Both the position numbers and the translations under genes were made by a program. The notes beneath the pieces are model-generated. The model worked only from the letters and a program-made list of their open reading frames with translations, had not been told where the DNA came from and made no database searches. Of a stretch of DNA of 64,000 nucleotides, positions 9,643 through 19,606 are shown in pieces. Origin of the DNA: Evansella halocellulosilytica (GTDB lineage Bacteria; Bacillota; Bacilli; Bacillales; Salisediminibacteriaceae); assembly GCF_002335745.1 (NCBI RefSeq), contig NZ_NIST01000001.1, positions 4,092,354 to 4,156,353 of the forward strand. The letters run 5' to 3'. Within the stretch, counting starts at the first letter, position 1, and every line of letters starts with the position of its first letter.

Positions 9643-10092
9643 TTATTCCCCTAAAAATGCTCGGAACATCCAATTGTGCTTTTCAACAGACTGACGAATT
9701 TCAATAAGCATATCAGCTGTTGCTTCGTCCCCGGCTTCCTCTAACGTTTCAATATCAGCTTTAAGTTCATTATCTACTTCATTAAAATCTTGAACGAGGT
9801 TTTTCACCATCTGTTCAGCAGATAAAGATTCCCCTGCTTCCGACTCATTTATCGTAGAAATATCCAAATACTCTCGCATCGTAGCAACTGGTTTCTCTTT
9901 TAACGCTAGTAAACGCTCCGCCAGTTCATCAATGTAGCCAGCCGCTTCATTGTATAATTCTTCAAATTTCTCATGGAGCGTAAAAAAATGCGGTCCTTTT
10001 ACATACCAATGGTAATTATGTAATTTCACAAACAATACATTCCAATTGGCAACATGTCTGTTTAAAATTTCAGTTTGTTTTTCATGAGGCAT
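9643..10092 (-). CDS. dps: Dps-family ferritin-like protein
   Basis: 149 residues, a single Dps/MrgA-type four-helix bundle. Ferroxidase-site residues are visible: [20 protein letters not shown] followed by [17 protein letters not shown], the intersubunit iron-binding pattern of the family. Such proteins form dodecamers that oxidise and store iron and protect DNA from peroxide. The ATG at 10090-10092 is preferred because AAGGGAG precedes it; a TTG three codons earlier lies in the ribosome site. It could correspond to either Dps or MrgA of B. subtilis; the paralogue is uncertain. Convergent with ctaA. Confidence 0.88.
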   Translation of the reverse strand: MPHEKQTEILNRHVANWNVLFVKLHNYHWYVKGPHFFTLHEKFEELYNEAAGYIDELAERLLALKEKPVATMREYLDISTINESEAGESLSAEQMVKNLVQDFNEVDNELKADIETLEEAGDEATADMLIEIRQSVEKHNWMFRAFLGE

Positions 10093-10242
10093 GATGATCA
10101 ACTCCCTTAATTTATGTTCATTTATTTAATTCCCCGAAAATGAGAGGTTCTAAACATTTTTTTTACGAGTAGGATCATAATGCCGACTCGTTCTTTTTAC
10201 GTTTACATTCAAGTCATTACTTGAACGATCACTTTAAACGTG

Positions 10243-10290
10243 AAAAGGGCTGTCACAAAAGTTTTAACTTTGCGGACAGCCCTTTTTCAT
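10243..10290 (-). terminator. Terminator of pycA
   Basis: Long stem AAAAGGGCTGTC / GACAGCCCTTTT enclosing an inner AAAAGTT/AACTTT pairing, just after the pycA stop. The 5' arm and loop (GCTGTCACAAAAG) belong to a recurrent terminator family in this window. Confidence 0.85.
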
Positions 10291-10299
10291 CAGAAATTC

Positions 10300-13200
10300 T
10301 TATTCAAACTCAACTAAAAGATCGCCAGCTTGGATCGCTTCACTATTTGAAACATGGATTTGTTTTATCGTTCCATCATAAGGTGCTTGAACGGTCGTTT
10401 CCATCTTCATCGATTCAGTGATCATTAAATGATCTCCTTTTCTCACCTTATCACCTTTTTCAACTAATGTTTTTACGACTGTTCCTGGCATGGACGCACC
10501 AATGTGTTTTTCATCATTTTTGTCAGCCTTCGCTTTTACAGAAACGACTGACTCTACGTTTTCATCACGGACGACCACTTCTCGAGGCTGTCCATTCAGC
10601 TCAAAGTAAATGACTCGTGTACCATCTTTTTGGGCTTCTCCAATTGAGACTAACTTTACGATTAACGTTTTTCCTTGTTCAATTTCAACTTCAATTTCCT
10701 CACCTAATCGAAGTCCGTAAAAGAACGTTGGTGTGTCAAGAACTGATACATCACCGAAATGCTCAGTAAATGCCTGATTATCTAAATATACTTTCGGATA
10801 AAGGGCATAAGACAGTATGTCATGTATCGTTACTTGTCTTCCTAGCTTTTTATAAAGGGTTTCACGTATTTCATCAAAATCAACAGGGTCCATATTTTCT
10901 CCAGGTCGTTCAGTGATCACTTCTCTCCCTTTTAAGACCACCTCTTGTAACTTTTGAGGGAACCCTTGATAAGGTTGACCTAAATGTCCTTGGAAAAACT
11001 CAATAACAGAGTCAGGAAAATCGAGTGAATGTCCTTTCTCATAGACGAGTTCCTCAGTTAAATCGTTTTGTACCATAAACAATGCCATATCTCCAACAAC
11101 TTTGGAAGAAGGCGTCACTTTTACGATATCACCAAACATATCATTAACTTTCCGGTACATTGATTTTACTTCATCCCACCGGTCACCTAGTCCGACTGCT
11201 TTCGCTTGCTGCTGTAAATTACTATATTGTCCGCCAGGCATTTCGTGCAAATAGATTTCAGAATGAGGCGACATCATCCCACTCTCAAAATCTTGGTAGT
11301 ACTGTCTCGTATCCTCCCAAAATCCATTCAGCTTTTCTACATTTTCAATATTGATTTCTGGTTTTCTTTCGTGTCCGCTTAACGCGTGGTACAACGAATT
11401 CATACTAGGCTGACTCGTTAAACCTGACATTGCTGAAATCGCTGTGTCAACAATATCTACACCGGCATCGATCGCTCTAGCATACGTAAATATTCCATTT
11501 CCGCTCGTATCATGAGTATGGAGGTGAATCGGAATACGAATTGAATCTTTTAATGCAGATATTAATTCATAGGCAGCCTTAGGTTTTAACAATCCAGCCA
11601 TATCTTTAATTCCTAATATATGAGCACCTGACTCTTCAAGCTCTTTAGCAATCGATAAGTAATAGTCAAGGTCATATTTCGTCCGATCTGGGTCTAAAAT
11701 GTCACCTGTGTAACAAATACTTGCCTCTGCAATTTTCCCTGCTTTTCTCACCGATTCAATTGCCGGTCGCATGCCTTGTACCCAATTTAAGCTGTCAAAA
11801 ATTCGAAATACATCTATACCCGCATCTCCAGATTTTGCAACAAATTCTTCAATTAAGTTGTCAGGATAATTTTTATACCCAACTGCATTTGAAGCTCTTA
11901 GCAACATTTGAAATAGGACGTTCGGTGCTTTTTCTCTTAAATGAATTAACCTTTTCCATGGGTCTTCATGAAGAAACCTCATCGATACATCAAAAGTAGC
12001 TCCTCCCCACATCTCCAAAGAGAATAAATTCGGGAGCATTCTAACAGTCGGTTCTGCAATTTGGTTTAAATCAGTCGATCGAACTCTTGTTGCAAGTAAG
12101 GATTGATGAGCATCACGAAACGTCGTATCTGTCAGTAATACTTCATTTTGTTGTTTTACCCATTGTGCTACCCCTTCAGGACCATGTTCATCCAAAATTT
12201 GTTTCGTCCCATTTGGAATCGGTTCAACATAGGAAACTTTTGGTACACGTCTCTTTTCAAAAACAGGCTTTTTCTTTCTGCCAATTCCAGGGTAACCATT
12301 CACAGTTGTGTTCGCAATAAATGACAACATTTTTGTTCCTCGGTCTTTCCGCTTCGGGAACACAAATAATTCTGGAGTTGAATCGATAAATGACGTACTG
12401 TATTCGCCATTTAAAAACTTTTCATGTCGAACAACATTTTCTAAAAACGAAATGTTTGTTTTAATACCTCTGATCCGGAATTCTTTTAAGTTACGAACCA
12501 TTTTATGAGCAGCATTATCAAATGAAAGTGCCCATGTTGATACTTTCACTAATAAAGAATCATAATGAGGTGAAATAATCGCTCCCTGGAATCCATTGCC
12601 TGCGTCGAGCCTTACACCAAAACCCCCACCAGTTCGATAAGCCATAATCCTTCCTGTATCAGGCATAAACTGGTTTTGCGGATCTTCAGTCGTTACACGA
12701 GATTGAATTGCATACCCATGTGTAGAAATATCCTCCTGTTCTGGGATACCAACTTCAGGACTATGAAGTTCTTTGCCGTCTGCAACAAAAATTTGTGATT
12801 GTACAATGTCAATCCCAGTAATCATCTCTGTTATTGTATGTTCAACTTGAATACGTGGATTTACTTCAATAAAATAAAACTCTTCATCATCGTTAACTAA
12901 ATACTCCACAGTCCCAGCATTTATGTACTGAATGTTTTTCATTAACTGTAAAGCCGAATCACAAATCTTCTGTCTAGCTTCTTCTGATAATGAAACACTC
13001 GGGGCAACCTCAACCACTTTTTGATGTCTACGTTGCACTGAACAGTCTCTTTCATATAAATGAACAAGATTCCCATGGTGATCCCCAAGGATTTGTACTT
13101 CAATATGTTTAGGATTTTCTACAAATTTCTCAACGTAAACAGCATCATTTCCGAATGATGCTTTTGCTTCTGATCTTGCTCGGTCAAAGGCTTCCTTTAA

Positions 13201-13746
13201 TTCCCCTTCATTACGGACTATTCTCATGCCACGTCCGCCACCACCAAGAGCTGCTTTAATTATTAATGGAAAACCATGTTCATTAGCAAAATTTGTCACT
13301 TCATCTAATGATGTAACGGGACCATCTGTACCTGGAATAACCGGGGTGTTCGCCGCGATTGCTGTTTTTCTAGCTTGAACTTTGTCACCAAACATATGTA
13401 AATGTTCAATGGACGGGCCTATAAAAATAATCCCTGCCTCTTCACAGCGTCTTGCAAATTCAATATTTTCAGATAAAAAACCGTAACCAGGGTGGATGGC
13501 ATCGACTCCATTCCGCTTAGCAATTTCAATAATGCCCTCAATATCGAGATATGCATCGATAGGTTTTTTTCCTTCGCCTACTAAATATGCTTCATCGGCT
13601 TTATAACGGTGAAAAGCACCTGTATCTTCCTTTGAATAAATCGCTACTGTCCTTATATTAAGCTCTGTACAGGCGCGGAAGATTCGAATTGCAATCTCTC
13701 CTCGATTCGCTACTAATACTTTATTAATGCGCTCAAGTCTTTTCAT
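10300..13746 (-). CDS. pycA: Pyruvate carboxylase (PycA)
   Basis: 1148 residues, full length for a one-chain pyruvate carboxylase. It makes oxaloacetate from pyruvate, bicarbonate and ATP. Domain order: biotin carboxylase (about 1-450, with KVLVANRGEIAIRIFRAC, the glycine-rich GGGGRGMR loop and FIEVNPRIQVEHT), carboxyltransferase (about 525-800, with LLTDTTFRDAHQSLLATRVR and the metal site HLHTHDTSGNG), an allosteric linker, and a C-terminal biotin carrier domain with the biotinylated lysine in SMKMET near residue 1114. The ATG at 13744-13746 follows AAGGGGGA at 10-11 bases. The usual neighbour ftsW is absent upstream. Confidence 0.97.
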   Translation of the reverse strand: MKRLERINKVLVANRGEIAIRIFRACTELNIRTVAIYSKEDTGAFHRYKADEAYLVGEGKKPIDAYLDIEGIIEIAKRNGVDAIHPGYGFLSENIEFARRCEEAGIIFIGPSIEHLHMFGDKVQARKTAIAANTPVIPGTDGPVTSLDEVTNFANEHGFPLIIKAALGGGGRGMRIVRNEGELKEAFDRARSEAKASFGNDAVYVEKFVENPKHIEVQILGDHHGNLVHLYERDCSVQRRHQKVVEVAPSVSLSEEARQKICDSALQLMKNIQYINAGTVEYLVNDDEEFYFIEVNPRIQVEHTITEMITGIDIVQSQIFVADGKELHSPEVGIPEQEDISTHGYAIQSRVTTEDPQNQFMPDTGRIMAYRTGGGFGVRLDAGNGFQGAIISPHYDSLLVKVSTWALSFDNAAHKMVRNLKEFRIRGIKTNISFLENVVRHEKFLNGEYSTSFIDSTPELFVFPKRKDRGTKMLSFIANTTVNGYPGIGRKKKPVFEKRRVPKVSYVEPIPNGTKQILDEHGPEGVAQWVKQQNEVLLTDTTFRDAHQSLLATRVRSTDLNQIAEPTVRMLPNLFSLEMWGGATFDVSMRFLHEDPWKRLIHLREKAPNVLFQMLLRASNAVGYKNYPDNLIEEFVAKSGDAGIDVFRIFDSLNWVQGMRPAIESVRKAGKIAEASICYTGDILDPDRTKYDLDYYLSIAKELEESGAHILGIKDMAGLLKPKAAYELISALKDSIRIPIHLHTHDTSGNGIFTYARAIDAGVDIVDTAISAMSGLTSQPSMNSLYHALSGHERKPEINIENVEKLNGFWEDTRQYYQDFESGMMSPHSEIYLHEMPGGQYSNLQQQAKAVGLGDRWDEVKSMYRKVNDMFGDIVKVTPSSKVVGDMALFMVQNDLTEELVYEKGHSLDFPDSVIEFFQGHLGQPYQGFPQKLQEVVLKGREVITERPGENMDPVDFDEIRETLYKKLGRQVTIHDILSYALYPKVYLDNQAFTEHFGDVSVLDTPTFFYGLRLGEEIEVEIEQGKTLIVKLVSIGEAQKDGTRVIYFELNGQPREVVVRDENVESVVSVKAKADKNDEKHIGASMPGTVVKTLVEKGDKVRKGDHLMITESMKMETTVQAPYDGTIKQIHVSNSEAIQAGDLLVEFE

Positions 13747-14312
13747 CTCTAGTACGTCCCCCTTACCTAATGTTGTTTGGATATGCATCGTGATTTGTAA
13801 AAACTTAAACCTATATTATCATTTTCATATCGTCTTTTCATCTATTTAATGACAAATCATTATGTGACATAAGAATTAACAAAGGAAAAAACGAGACAAT
13901 TCGCCTGTGACAAAGGTTAGATAATTACGACTATTTATAATTATTCATTTCATCACTTTGTCATAATTTCAATATTTTTAGAAAAATGTGCAGGGAGCAA
14001 CTTAATATTTTGAGCAAAACCTGAATCCGTGACGAAATAAGTCATTTCTGAGTATTTGCTAAAGACTCTTTATCTTTTGGTTAGTTGCGGTAATACTCGA
14101 ATTCGTTACTGGCGGACGCTTTCCGTGGGCAACACTTCAGCCTCCTCATTCGCATAAAACACACTCATTGCGGGGTCTTCAGTCGTTGCTTTTCCCACTG
14201 GAGTCGCCGCCAATCACTTCTTCGAGTAATCTAACAAAAAGGTTCTTCGAACCTTGCTATAATAAGAATAGGAATTGTTTTTGTTCAAATTCTTATTCAC
14301 CAGGATGGTGTT
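13747..14312. other. Intergenic region with dispersed GC-rich repeat
   Basis: No gene. 14022-14050 reads CCTGAATCCGTGACGAAATAA, a block that recurs at 26874-26893. 14112-14225 is one copy of a palindromic GC-rich element (GGCGGACGCTTTCCGTGGGC ... TTTTCCCACTGGAGTCGCCGCC), whose ends GGCGGAC and GTCGCCGCC can pair. It stands directly before the IS1380 relic, at the place where ftsW is found in B. subtilis. Confidence 0.6.
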
Positions 14313-15242
14313 ATGATGAAATTTATTTTAGAAGCTTCTGATGAAACTTTATCCACTCATTCTGGATTAGGTCTAATTAGTTTACTTTTATCAAAAACGG
14401 AACTCTCCACTCGTTTAACCAGCTTAAATTACATTGGTCAAGAAGGCTATGTTGTTAATGTAGAACTGCGTGAAGGGAAAACCCATGTACAAAAAGATAC
14501 AGATGTTTTCTTAAAAGAATCGATTCGTTACGCCAAAGAATTAACCAACATGCCTTTACTCGTCCGCGCGGACGGGGGAAATGATCGTATCGATAATCTT
14601 AAAGTCTGTGTATGAAAAAGCAGATTTTATCATCAAAAGAAATCCTCGACGAGAGAAGCCAGAAACTTGGTTAATGATTGTAGGACAGAAAGGGAACCAA
14701 GCTCCATCAAGAGGTGGTAAACGTATCTATTATGGCTCTGTTCCAGTAACACCAAAAGGTATGAAGAATCCTTTACGTCAAGTGTATAAAGTAGTTGAAA
14801 GAACGATAGATAAACATGGTCAAATTCTCATCATTCCAGAAGTTAAATTTGAAAGATACTGGACTACATTAGACATTGAACCTGAAGAAGTAATAGCACT
14901 TTACCATGAACACGGCACTTGCGAACAATTCCATCGTGAATTGAAAACGGACTTAGATTTAGAACGATTACTTCGGGAAAGTTTTGTACCAATGACCTCA
15001 TTTTACATTTAGGGTGCTTCACTTATAATTTACTACGTATCATTGGACAAGAGAGCCTGAAAGAAGAAGATGCCCCACTGAAGAAAACAGTGTTACGTCG
15101 ACGAGTGAAAACAGTGGTCCAAAATTTAATAACTCTAGCATCGAAGGTGGTATCACACGCTCGCAGGCTCTATTTGAAATTTGGTAATCATAGCCCATGG
15201 TTTCTAACATTTAAGCGAATATATTCAGCTTTTTTAACCTAA
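14313..15242 (+). pseudogene. IS1380-family transposase pseudogene
   Basis: Starts with MMKFILEASDETLSTHSG, an IS1380-type N terminus, runs to about codon 90, shifts frame near 14600, continues as YEKADFIIKRNPRREKPETW through the ELKTDLDLERL glutamate region, then shifts again near 15005 and ends in FKRIYSAFLT-stop at 15240-15242. At 930 bp it is well short of the roughly 1.3 kb of intact members; the piece between LTSLN and YIGQEGY, where the first catalytic aspartate should be, appears deleted. It cannot be active. Confidence 0.75.
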
Positions 15243-15644
15243 CCCTTCTTTGTGATCATATCATTTTTGCAGCTTACCAAAAGCATTTTATTGTGAGGCT
15301 TATTTAGTAAGCTTTAAAACAGTAATACAGAAGAGTATCGTTGATTTGACAGGAATCTACGAGACTGTCTCTTCCTCTACTAGTATGGCTCTGTCGTATA
15401 TCCGTCGAGACAAATCGATGTATTTTCGAAGAAGCAATCCTCTTTCCTGCGGGAAAAGCAAGAGCTTTCTCTTGTGCGACGAGTAACCGCAGGAGCAGAA
15501 GATCCCGCAGGACGATTTGCCCGAGGAAGCTGAAGCCTTGCCCGCGGAAAGCGAGTAGATGTATGGCATATCAACACGGTTATCACGGATTCAGGCAAAA
15601 ATTAAAAAACCAAACGATGGATGTCGCTTGGTTGTTAAAGTACA
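15243..15644. repeat. GC-rich repeat downstream of the IS1380 relic
   Basis: 15430-15560 holds a palindromic element (TTTCCTGCGGGAAAAGCAAG ... GAAGATCCCGCAGG ... CCCGAGGAAGCTGAAGC ... CCCGCGGAAAGC). A single GCGACGAGTAACCGCAGGAG block, the head of the 110-bp unit, is embedded at 15476-15495. Open frames here are repeat artefacts. A small hairpin, AACCAAACGATGGATGTCGCTTGGTT (15607-15632), may end ylaN. Confidence 0.7.
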
Positions 15645-15929
15645 CTATGATTTTTTCATCGATGCTTCATGAAGTGCCGTAAGCTGTTTTTCAAGTTGAT
15701 CTAATAATTGCTTCCCTTCTTCTTCACGAATTAAATTTAATCGAATCGCAAAATCAATTTCTCTCGATAAGCCGAACATTTGTGTATCTAAAACTTCCTC
15801 ATATAAAGGACATTGTGGCATAGTTAAGTTAGCCATTTGGACTTCAATCAGTTTTAGGATCTTTTGAGCATCTTCTTTTAGAAGGGCATATGCTTTCTCG
15901 CTCTGTCCGGACAGGGTCTCAACTGACAT
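15645..15929 (-). CDS. ylaN: YlaN, UPF0358 family
   Basis: 94 residues, all-helical, matching the YlaN family over its full length (start [20 protein letters not shown], middle [20 protein letters not shown]). In B. subtilis ylaN is needed when iron is scarce, and work in Staphylococcus links YlaN to Fe(II) binding and relief of Fur repression. It stands between glsA and a stretch that lacks the expected ftsW. The ATG follows GGAGGGATTCAA. Confidence 0.92.
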   Translation of the reverse strand: MSVETLSGQSEKAYALLKEDAQKILKLIEVQMANLTMPQCPLYEEVLDTQMFGLSREIDFAIRLNLIREEEGKQLLDQLEKQLTALHEASMKKS

Positions 15930-16308
15930 TTGAATCCCTCCTACATTAAAACTGTTCCTATTTATACATATTATCTCCTATTTCAATAAATTGCAATAGA
16001 TTGGAACAAGCTAAATCACTTTTATCTATCAACATGATATTAAGTGAATGCTATATTAATGATATCTTTTTAAAAGTGTGTGTTCAAAAATGAGGACAAT
16101 ATGAGCTGAATAGATCAAGGCGACAAAGGTATAAGTAGCGGAGCTCATGGTGTTAATACGTACGCATTAGGAATCACCCTAGAATCTGTTTCGCACGCAG
16201 GAAAAGTCGTTTTCTTTTCCAAGGAACAGAGAAACGAGTTATCAATGAGAGACGAATGTTTTTTCAAAAACGTTATGAAACTCCTCTTTAAGAAAGTCAT
16301 CAAATGAG
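15930..16308. repeat. Dispersed repeat of the TGTTCAAAAA type
   Basis: No gene. 16077-16290 begins GTGTGTTCAAAAATGAGGAC, contains GTAGCGGAG and later TTTTTTCAAAAACG. The same order of blocks occurs at 62155-62410 (GTGTTCAAAAAGAGGAC ... GAGTAGCGGAG). It looks like a non-coding mobile repeat. Confidence 0.5.
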
Positions 16309-17241
16309 TTAAAAAATACTTAAATCAAACCGTTGAGATAGGGATTCTAATAATTTCATCCCTGCCATGCTGTTTCCTTTATCATCTAATGCCGGTCCAT
16401 ATATACCTATGCCTACTCCGTACGGAACTGAAGCCATGATCCCTCCCGACACACCACTTTTCGCTGGAATACCGACTCGAATAGCAAATTCACCAGATGC
16501 ATTATACATGCCACACGTTACCATAAATGTTTTTAAAATCCGGGCAATATGGAGCGGAATAATTGGACGTTGCGATTGAACGTGTTTACCTTCATTTGCG
16601 ATAACGTAGCCAATTTTAGCCAAATCTTTACAACTGACTTCGATTGCACACTGCTTTGTGTACAATTCTAATAAATGTTCAACGTTATCATCAATTACAT
16701 TGTGCTGTTTCATATAATAGCAAAGTGATCGGTTTAAATTTGCTGTCTCATATTCTGACCTTGCAACCGTATCATCATATCTGATTGAGGAATTACCAGT
16801 TATTTCGTGAATAAAGGTTAGCAGTCTGCCGAGTTTCTCATCTATAGACGAACCGTAAATCATCGAGGTTACTGCTAATGCTCCAGCATTGATCATCGGA
16901 TTCAATGGTTTGGAAGGTGAGTGTGTTTCAAGTTTAATAATGGAATTAAAAGGATCACCTGTCGGTTCCATACCGACACGAGAAAACACTTCCTCTTCTC
17001 CCCTATCCATTAAAGCTAATGCTAAGGTAATAACTTTGGATATACTTTGTAATGTAAACGTTTCTTCTGTATTTCCTGCTGTTACACAAGTTTCATCATT
17101 TTCATAAATAGCAAGCGACAGCATATCTGGATCTGCAACTTTTAATGCGGGGATGTAATCCGCAACTTTTCCATACTGAGTATAAGATTTTGCTTCTTCT
17201 ACCATCACATCAATTGCTTCTTTATCTTGACAGATGCTCAT
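16309..17241 (-). CDS. glsA: Glutaminase (YlaM/GlsA2)
   Basis: 310 residues, the usual length of bacterial glutaminases. It hydrolyses glutamine to glutamate and ammonia in the cytoplasm. The serine-dependent beta-lactamase-like fold is shown by QSISKV (catalytic SxxK, near residue 66), [10 protein letters not shown], and the C-terminal [10 protein letters not shown] lysine-glycine block. The ATG follows AAGGAGGG at 8 bases. Position between ylaN and ylaL matches ylaM of B. subtilis, so this is the GlsA2 paralogue. Confidence 0.93.
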   Translation of the reverse strand: MSICQDKEAIDVMVEEAKSYTQYGKVADYIPALKVADPDMLSLAIYENDETCVTAGNTEETFTLQSISKVITLALALMDRGEEEVFSRVGMEPTGDPFNSIIKLETHSPSKPLNPMINAGALAVTSMIYGSSIDEKLGRLLTFIHEITGNSSIRYDDTVARSEYETANLNRSLCYYMKQHNVIDDNVEHLLELYTKQCAIEVSCKDLAKIGYVIANEGKHVQSQRPIIPLHIARILKTFMVTCGMYNASGEFAIRVGIPAKSGVSGGIMASVPYGVGIGIYGPALDDKGNSMAGMKLLESLSQRFDLSIF

Positions 17242-17459
17242 ATCAAAAACCCTCCTTAAAGCTCTCCCTCAACTCGTGACAAACGCTTTCATTCAATTTA
17301 TACTGAAAGAAAGTGATTATAAAGGAATAAAAATGACTAGTATAGTATCCTACATTCTACAACCTAGCATACACGGGATCATCTTTTCGTCGACTAAGGT
17401 TGGTCATGCAGAATATTTTCCTTTTTAATTCACAAGCTTGTTAAAGGAGTGTTGTCATA

Positions 17460-17945
17460 ATGATTTTAACGATTAATGGAAATGTGAAACATACGATTAC
17501 TTTAGATCCTGGGGTTTGGATTTTTGATAATCGAAAAGTGGACCTCCATACATATTTTTCCGAAGAAAATCTAAGTTCTCAAAATAGCGAATTAAATGAG
17601 CTTGGCAAAGCATGGGATAAGCAAAGAAGGGAAGGTTCAAATCCTTTTTCGAACGGCAATGATGTGAAAATGAGCCGAAAAGAAATAGCAGAATCTTCTT
17701 ATGGTATTCCTTTATACCCATTTTTAGAGAATGCCGTTCCAAATGCTAATTCTGAATATGTTGCCTTTAAGTGTAAAGATGGGAAAGAGATTAAAATTCC
17801 ACTTGCAGAGGCGAGAGAAGGAATCTTAGGCTTTTCCCATAAAGGCATGCCTTTACGAGAAGACGGACCGGTTCACTTTTATTACCGTGATGGCTCAAAT
17901 CAAGATTCACCAATTACGTCTATTGAACAAATCGTTGTGATGTAG
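17460..17945 (+). CDS. ylaL: YlaL family protein
   Basis: 161 residues, soluble, no recognised domain or signal. It starts MILTINGNVKHTITLDPGVW after TAAAGGAGTG and includes a conserved-looking GHKG-type segment (ILGFSHKGMPLREDGPVHFY). The name rests on position between glsA2/ylaM and ylaK, together with matching length and orientation in B. subtilis. Function unknown. Confidence 0.7.
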   Translation: MILTINGNVKHTITLDPGVWIFDNRKVDLHTYFSEENLSSQNSELNELGKAWDKQRREGSNPFSNGNDVKMSRKEIAESSYGIPLYPFLENAVPNANSEYVAFKCKDGKEIKIPLAEAREGILGFSHKGMPLREDGPVHFYYRDGSNQDSPITSIEQIVVM

Positions 17946-18025
17946 AAATACGAAGCGACCATGAGCCGATAGCTTCTTGAGAATAAAAAATTGAAATATT
18001 ATAAAACTTATCTAAATAAGCAACG

Positions 18026-18142
18026 AGGCTGTCCCATAAATGAATTTGTTTATACTAAGATGATTGCATAGATACAGCTGCTTAATAAAGTATCTCTCTG
18101 AAAGCAATGATCATTGCAAATTGTTCGATTATGGTACAGCCT
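18026..18142. repeat. 117-bp element with inverted ends
   Basis: AGGCTGTCCCATAA at the left end and TTATGGTACAGCCT at the right end form imperfect inverted ends (13 of 14 pair). The element lies between converging ylaL and ylaK and may serve as a terminator as well as being a mini-element. Confidence 0.5.
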
Positions 18143-18152
18143 ATTCTTTCTT

Positions 18153-19484
18153 TTACAATAAATCCGCAGCCATTTGCGCAAGACCAGAGCGTTCACCTTT
18201 ATGAAGTTTCATATGCCCTGTTTCTCCTAAATGTTTCAACCTCTCGGTAACGTATGTTAATCCATTCGTATATTCATCTAGATATGGATGATCAATTTGT
18301 TTTGGATCACCCATTAAGACAATTTTACTTCCTTCGCCTACACGTGTTAAGATCGTTTTTACCTCATGCTTCGTTAAATTTTGAGCTTCATCGATGATGA
18401 TGAATTGATCCGGGATACTCCGCCCGCGTATATACGTTAATGCTTCTACTTGAATTGACCCCATACCTGCAAGAATTTGCTCCAATTCCCCTGGCTTTTT
18501 AGTATTAAATAAAAACTCCAGATTGTCAAATATTGGTTGCATCCATGGCCTCAACTTTTCTTCTTTCTCACCTGGCAAAAAACCAATATCTTTTCCAACA
18601 GGTACAACTGGCCTAGCGACAAGAAGTTTCTTGTACCTTTGTAAGTCTTCCGTTAAGTAGAGGCCTGCAGCTAACGATAGAAGCGTTTTACCGGTTCCTG
18701 CTTTTCCTGCTAATGTGACAAGTGGTATGTCCTCTCTCGTCAATAATTCAAAAGCCATTCTTTGTTGTACATTCCTAGGTCTAATTCCCCATACAGTTTC
18801 ATCATTTGATACGAATAATTGCAATTGATCCCCAGATTTATTTGTCATCGCTAAAGCCGATCGTGATGCATTCGTATCATCTTTTAATATATAAAATTGA
18901 TTTGGATAAACAGGATGAACATCAATTTTACCAATTGGCAATGTTCGATCTTGAAATAGTTGATCAATCATTTCCGGAGGAAACCATACTTCCTTATACC
19001 CTTGGTACATTCGGTCATATTGTACGACTCTGTCACTTAAAAAATCTTCTGTATTAAGTCCGAGTGCATCAGCTTTTACTCGCAACAATGCATCCTTACT
19101 TACTAACGTTACCCGGATTCCAGAATTTTTTTCTTCTTCCTCCTGACTCATATTTAAAGCTACTGCTAAAATGCGGTTGTCATTTGTCGGTTCCATAAAA
19201 TGCTCTTTCATTTTTTTAAAGGATCGATGATTTAATTCAACCCGTAACGTTCCTCTATTTGGTAATGATACCCCTAAATGCAATTTTCCTTTTTCTCTTA
19301 ATTCATCTAAAAGCCTGGCAACATACCTTGCGTTGCGCCCTACTTCATCCATATACCTCTTTTTCGAATCAACTTCTTCTAAAACGACAGCTGGGATAAC
19401 TACTTCATGAATATCAAATGAATAAATCGCCATCGGATCTTGCAGCAACACATTTGTATCAATAATGTAGCGACGCTTTTCCAA
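18153..19484 (-). CDS. ylaK: PhoH-family ATPase with PIN domain (YlaK)
   Basis: 443 residues. An N-terminal PIN-like nuclease domain (IIDTNVLLQDP, residues 4-14; acidic residues of the fold retained) is joined to a PhoH P-loop domain with Walker A GKAGTGKT, Walker B QFIIIDEAQN and the VGEGSKIVLMGDP block. PhoH2-type proteins combine RNA helicase and RNase activity; the cellular target here is unknown. The TTG at 19482-19484 is chosen because AGGAGG lies 7 bases upstream; a longer frame starts inside that site. Divergent from ylaJ. Confidence 0.9.
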   Translation of the reverse strand: MEKRRYIIDTNVLLQDPMAIYSFDIHEVVIPAVVLEEVDSKKRYMDEVGRNARYVARLLDELREKGKLHLGVSLPNRGTLRVELNHRSFKKMKEHFMEPTNDNRILAVALNMSQEEEEKNSGIRVTLVSKDALLRVKADALGLNTEDFLSDRVVQYDRMYQGYKEVWFPPEMIDQLFQDRTLPIGKIDVHPVYPNQFYILKDDTNASRSALAMTNKSGDQLQLFVSNDETVWGIRPRNVQQRMAFELLTREDIPLVTLAGKAGTGKTLLSLAAGLYLTEDLQRYKKLLVARPVVPVGKDIGFLPGEKEEKLRPWMQPIFDNLEFLFNTKKPGELEQILAGMGSIQVEALTYIRGRSIPDQFIIIDEAQNLTKHEVKTILTRVGEGSKIVLMGDPKQIDHPYLDEYTNGLTYVTERLKHLGETGHMKLHKGERSGLAQMAADLL

Positions 19485-19606
19485 TCTCTCGCCTCCTAAA
19501 AACATTTTTATCTCTATTTCATTTAATACAATGTATGAACGGTCGAATAAAGATAGACGCTAAAACGAACAATACAATTAATATTGAAAGAAAGTGAGGA
19601 GTATTT

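Noticed and set aside
15357-15598. Two minus-strand frames of about 70 codons
   Set aside because: They lie wholly in the GC-rich repeat, with no ribosome site.
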